10,000 nucleotides of DNA. Source: Anaerolinea sp. Its GTDB lineage: Bacteria; Chloroflexota; Anaerolineae; Anaerolineales; Anaerolineaceae. Within the stretch, counting starts at the first letter, position 1. Every line of letters starts with the position of its first letter. The notes beneath the pieces are model-generated. The model did not search any database, was not told the DNA's origin, and worked only from the letters and a program-made list of their open reading frames with translations. The translations under genes and the position numbers were made by a program. The stretch is taken from the NCBI GenBank assembly GCA_020216845.1, contig JAIWNK010000003.1:1-10000 (forward strand), written 5' to 3'. This document shows, piece by piece, positions 6,793 to 10,000 of this stretch.

Positions 6793-9788
6793 AAACGGCC
6801 TCCTTCTCTTGCCCTTTGTAACGCCCGCCACAAACGCTCTGGCGTAATCGGGTTTTCATCCACCTGCGCCCCGCAAGCATCCAGGACAGCATTTCCAACC
6901 GCGGGAGCCACGCCGTCCAACGGAATTTCTGCCACTGCCTTAACACCAAATGGATGGGAAGGTTCAAACGTTTCAACAAACACCGTGTCTAACACCGGCA
7001 TTTCGGGCGCACGGAAGATGTGATAATCCACAAAATCGCGCTCGCGTGCTACGCCACGCTCATCATAACGCATTTCCTCACACACCGCATATCCAAGAGC
7101 CTGAGTCATGCCGCCCTCAATTTGCCCCGAAGCAGTGACCGGGTTGACAATCACGCCTGAGTCAACTGCCATCACCAACCGATCTACTGTCACCTGCCCG
7201 GTCTCAACATCTACTGTTACTTCAGCAAATTGAGCGGCAAACGGTGGCGGTGAAACCGGCGAGTAAAACGAAGCCACCCCCATAATTTGCTCTTGGTCTG
7301 CATGGTGCAACGCATCCAAAGCAATTTCCGCCAGTGAAACACTGCGCCCATCAGGTGCCCAGGCCGACCGATCATGCAATTGGATTTGCTCAGGAGATAA
7401 TGCCATATCCTGACCACTCAAAAGGCGCGCAGCACGCACACGAATTCGTTCCGCCACTTGCTGCGCCGCCCTAACAACTGCCGCACCAGAAATATAGGTC
7501 GTGCTTGATGCATATGCCCCCTTATCAAACGGCGTAAAATCAGTGTCCGAAGAATATACCAACACATCTTCCACCGGACAGCCCAAGACCTCAGCCGCCA
7601 TTTGCGCCAGAACCGTATCCGAACCCGTTCCCAAATCTGTTGCCCCCACCAACAGATTGAAAGACCCATCATCATTCATCTTGATGCTTGCGCCGCCCAT
7701 ATCCAGATAAGGAATTGCCGTCCCTTGCATCACCATCGCCACACCAATGCCGCGTCGCAAATGCGGTTTGCCTGGCACCTGATGCCACTCAGGATTGTTG
7801 AACTTTTCATCCCAACCGATTAAAGCCCGACCCTGCCGCACACATTCTTCCAGTCCCACCGTTTCTATCACTTCTGGACGCGGCTCACGTCCCTCACTCC
7901 ACGCGGTGCTAAATGGATGTAATTCGCCTGGACGAATTGCATTCCGCAGTCGAAACTCAATCGGGTCCAAACCCAAATCACGAGCAATTTTCTCCATGTG
8001 CCGTTCCACAGCCCAGAAACCTTGCGGAACGCCATACCCACGATAAGCACCCGCAGGCGGATGATTCGTATACACAATATCCGCATAGAATCGAATATTG
8101 GGCGAAAGGCGATAAGGCCCATCCCCAACATACAAAGCCATCGCTTTGTGTCCCGTGTTTCCTGTCACCGTCAGCGCATGACACCCATAGGCACCCGTAT
8201 CGCTCAATGCATACATTGCGTTTGCCGTCACCGTACCATCATTCTTGACGCCAGTCTTCATATGCAGTCGCATTGGATGGCGAGAGCGAGCTGAGACAAA
8301 TTCCTCCTCGCGAGTATAAACAAACCGCACAGGGCGCCCCGTTGCAATCGTCAAATGTGCAGCTACATCCTCGATCAACACCTCTTGTTTTCCACCAAAA
8401 CCACCACCAATCCGTGGCTTAATTACCCGAATGCGTTTTACTGGCAAACCCAACACAGGTGCCAACATTCTGCGCACATGGAACGGCACCTGCGTGCTCG
8501 TTCGAATCACCAAACGGTCATCTTCATCCCAATAGGTTACAACCACATGTGGCTCAATATGCGCCTGTTGAACTTTCGGCACCTCATAATCCGCCTCATA
8601 AATACGATCCGCTTCTGCAAATCCTTTTTCCACATCGCCAATATCAATGCGGATTGCCGCAGCCAAATTGCGAGAGGGGTCTGAATCGGCAAAATTGACA
8701 TACTCTGGCTCATCATGCAAGATGGGCGCCCCAGGCTGCATAGACTGCCGAGAATCCAAAACCGCCGGCAAAGGCTCGTACACCACATCAATCAATTTCA
8801 ACGCCTGCTCAGCAATCTCCTCCGTTTCAGCGGCAACAAAGGCAACCCGGTCACCAACAAACCGCACCTTATAATCCAAAGAAAATGTATCCAATGGCCC
8901 CGGAATCGGATCTGACTGTCCAGCCGTCGAATATGCAACACGAGGCAAATCCTTCCATGTCAAAACTGCCGCCACTCCCGGCAACGCCTTCGCCTTTGAA
9001 ACATCAATCTCCCGAATGAGAGCATGCGCCAAGGGACTATATAAAACTTTTGCAACCAACATTCCACGCATCTCTACGTCTGCAGCAAACGCCGGCTTGC
9101 CCTGCACCAGCTTGAGCGCATCTACTTTGACTTCTGGTCGTCCAACAGTCACATTTCGTTTTCCTTGCTGCATTGTCACAATATGTGGCAACACCCTTGT
9201 TGGCAAAGAGCCATTTTGCCCATCTACATATGGCTGTTTTTCTTCTTCCCCTGCTACAACAAACGAATCAGCCTGTCCAGTCCACAAATCGTGCACAATT
9301 TCACCGCGCAGGATCGCCGCGGCTCGCAACACTGCCTCTACTGGCTTAACATACCCCGTACATCGGCATAAAATACCCGAAAGCGCCTCACGAACCTCAG
9401 CTTCGCTCGGACGGTCATTTTTCTCCAATAAAGCAAGCGCAGCCATCACCATTGCTGGTGTACAATAACCGCACTGAATCGCACCTGTATCAACGAACGC
9501 CTGCTGAATAACGCTCAACCCCATACTCTTACGCCAACCGTGTTGAGGATGTTCGCCCTCTGCCTCAACTGTTTGGATCACATGACCCTCTGCTTGTGCC
9601 GCAAGCATGGTACAGGTATTGACAAGCCGTCCGTCCAATAGAACCGCACACGCACCACATTCCCCATGCGCACAACCACCCGACTTGACGCTCATCACAC
9701 CTTCTCGACGCAGCACCGCCAATAACGTGTCTGCTGGAGAAACGTTCACTTCTTTTTCAATGCCATTCAGCACAAATCGAACAATCAT
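6789..9788 (-). CDS. Molybdenum hydroxylase, fused [2Fe-2S] and molybdopterin catalytic subunit (999 aa)
   Basis: Xanthine dehydrogenase-family hydroxylase with two modules in one chain. Residues 1-160 are the iron-sulfur subunit: plant-ferredoxin-type cysteines C39, C44, C47 and C59, then C106, C109, C141 and C143 in QCGYCTP and CRCTG motifs. A linker (about 165-212) leads to the Mo module: hammerhead domain about 220-345, then the two Moco-binding domains. Visible motifs are STQ (Q433), GGGFGGKQ (461-468), AYRGYGVPQ (581-589), GATDLGTGSDT (714-724) and GVKAVAE (948-954), whose E954 fits the catalytic base. The FeS-Mo fusion and the GAYASSTTYISG segment (757-768) recall E. coli XdhD and the family annotated as selenium-dependent xanthine dehydrogenase; that resemblance is from memory. 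The ATG overlaps the upstream FAD gene by 4 bases and has AGGAGG at 9796-9801, 7 bases upstream. No signal peptide, so cytoplasmic. Substrate unknown. Confidence 0.93.
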   Translation of the reverse strand: MIVRFVLNGIEKEVNVSPADTLLAVLRREGVMSVKSGGCAHGECGACAVLLDGRLVNTCTMLAAQAEGHVIQTVEAEGEHPQHGWRKSMGLSVIQQAFVDTGAIQCGYCTPAMVMAALALLEKNDRPSEAEVREALSGILCRCTGYVKPVEAVLRAAAILRGEIVHDLWTGQADSFVVAGEEEKQPYVDGQNGSLPTRVLPHIVTMQQGKRNVTVGRPEVKVDALKLVQGKPAFAADVEMRGMLVAKVLYSPLAHALIREIDVSKAKALPGVAAVLTWKDLPRVAYSTAGQSDPIPGPLDTFSLDYKVRFVGDRVAFVAAETEEIAEQALKLIDVVYEPLPAVLDSRQSMQPGAPILHDEPEYVNFADSDPSRNLAAAIRIDIGDVEKGFAEADRIYEADYEVPKVQQAHIEPHVVVTYWDEDDRLVIRTSTQVPFHVRRMLAPVLGLPVKRIRVIKPRIGGGFGGKQEVLIEDVAAHLTIATGRPVRFVYTREEEFVSARSRHPMRLHMKTGVKNDGTVTANAMYALSDTGAYGCHALTVTGNTGHKAMALYVGDGPYRLSPNIRFYADIVYTNHPPAGAYRGYGVPQGFWAVERHMEKIARDLGLDPIEFRLRNAIRPGELHPFSTAWSEGREPRPEVIETVGLEECVRQGRALIGWDEKFNNPEWHQVPGKPHLRRGIGVAMVMQGTAIPYLDMGGASIKMNDDGSFNLLVGATDLGTGSDTVLAQMAAEVLGCPVEDVLVYSSDTDFTPFDKGAYASSTTYISGAAVVRAAQQVAERIRVRAARLLSGQDMALSPEQIQLHDRSAWAPDGRSVSLAEIALDALHHADQEQIMGVASFYSPVSPPPFAAQFAEVTVDVETGQVTVDRLVMAVDSGVIVNPVTASGQIEGGMTQALGYAVCEEMRYDERGVARERDFVDYHIFRAPEMPVLDTVFVETFEPSHPFGVKAVAEIPLDGVAPAVGNAVLDACGAQVDENPITPERLWRALQRAREGGRL
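6799..6805 (-). promoter_or_regulatory. Ribosome binding site that decides the pyrophosphatase start
   Basis: AAGGAGG on the minus strand, 6 bases before GTG 6792. It supports the 448-residue form with a GTGA overlap and argues against the longer frame from GTG 6831. Confidence 0.88.
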
Positions 9789-10000
9789 GATTTTTCCTCC
9801 TGCATCGCTTGCATCAGCCGACGCGCCAAAATTGCAGCAACGTGCTGACGATATTCAGCACTTGCCCAGGCATCGCCCCATTGGCTACATGCGTCGCTCG
9901 CCGCCATATCCAAACTCTCTCCCCCCAATCCATCCGCCACTAGAACAGGATGCGCTCCGCTTCCACCTGCCGCAAGGCGCACCCTTCCAGAAGACCATTC
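9785..10000 (-). CDS. FAD-binding subunit of a molybdenum hydroxylase, C-terminal end only (partial, 5' part outside window)
   Basis: Only about 71 C-terminal codons are visible; the reading frame is open to the right edge, so the GTG at 9982 is not a true start. The visible residues begin EWSSGRVRLAAGGSG and include YRQHVAAILARRLMQA. This matches the end of the CO dehydrogenase flavoprotein C-terminal domain, where a G-x-(V/A)-R-x-A-x-G strand is followed by the Y-R-x-x-(V/M)-x-x-x-L-x-x-R-(A/L)-L helix. The family carries FAD and passes electrons from the [2Fe-2S] clusters to the acceptor, in the cytoplasm. The stop codon overlaps the start of the 999-residue FeS-Mo fusion by 4 bases (ATGA, 9785-9788), so this is very probably the third module of that enzyme. 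The N-terminal FAD-binding domain cannot be checked here. Confidence 0.85.
   Translation of the reverse strand, partial: EWSSGRVRLAAGGSGAHPVLVADGLGGESLDMAASDACSQWGDAWASAEYRQHVAAILARRLMQAMQEEKS
9796..9801 (-). promoter_or_regulatory. Ribosome binding site of the FeS-Mo fusion gene
   Basis: AGGAGG on the minus strand, 7 bases before ATG 9788 and inside the 3' end of the FAD-subunit gene. It fixes the start that overlaps the preceding stop as ATGA. Confidence 0.85.

Noticed and set aside
6793..6831. Longer pyrophosphatase starting at GTG 6831 with a basic leader
   Set aside because: The extra 13 residues are the translated Shine-Dalgarno region; GTG 6792 has the right spacing, overlaps the preceding stop, and fits the family N-terminus.
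7868..8131. Minus-strand frame of 87 codons within the FeS-Mo fusion gene, one of several overlapping frames on both strands
   Set aside because: It lies in another frame inside a continuous, fully motif-bearing Mo domain, so it is a shadow and not a frameshifted fragment.
1..10000. Selenocysteine (UGA readthrough) as the source of selenium use
   Set aside because: No catalytic frame is interrupted by an in-frame TGA, and the hydroxylases are complete; the selenium link rests on YqeC and a cofactor-bound, non-selenocysteine form.
1..10000. CRISPR arrays, insertion sequences, tRNA or rRNA genes
   Set aside because: No regularly spaced repeats, transposase motifs, inverted-repeat ends or RNA-gene signatures were seen; almost all sequence is used by the eight coding features.

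Overview
The window is a gene-dense stretch of bacterial DNA. Seven genes, two of them cut by the window edges, all lie on the minus strand and abut or overlap, so it reads as part of one operon transcribed from position 10000 towards 1. Shine-Dalgarno sites are strong (AGGAGG type), ATG and GTG starts are both used, and no non-coding stretch exceeds 29 bases. The operon style, the split and fused hydroxylase subunits and the CBS-type pyrophosphatase suggest a bacterium, possibly of the Chloroflexota (Anaerolineae-like). That placement is an inference of low confidence.

In order of transcription: (1) the C-terminal end of an FAD-binding molybdenum hydroxylase subunit (10000-9785); (2) a 999-residue fusion of a [2Fe-2S] subunit and a molybdopterin catalytic subunit (9788-6789); (3) a family II, Mn-dependent inorganic pyrophosphatase with an inserted CBS pair (6792-5446); (4) an XdhC/CoxI-type maturation factor (5444-4656); (5) a fusion of an FAD-binding subunit and a [2Fe-2S] subunit in the order FAD then FeS (4645-3194); (6) an unrecognised membrane protein with two predicted transmembrane segments (3201-2806); (7) a stand-alone 736-residue molybdopterin catalytic subunit (2776-566); (8) the start of a YqeC-family protein (564-1), which runs off the left edge. 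Counting the two partial genes there are eight coding features.

Together they encode two complete xanthine dehydrogenase-family enzymes whose three modules are fused in complementary ways: FAD + (FeS-Mo) and (FAD-FeS) + Mo. Two accessory factors are encoded with them: XdhC, which in studied systems is needed for insertion of the terminal sulfur on the Mo cofactor, and YqeC, a marker of selenium-dependent molybdenum hydroxylases. The best reading is therefore a selenium-dependent molybdenum hydroxylase locus with an embedded pyrophosphatase and an uncharacterised membrane protein. The substrates cannot be read from the sequence. Purines or other N-heterocycles are plausible, but neither catalytic subunit keeps the whole residue set of classical xanthine dehydrogenase.
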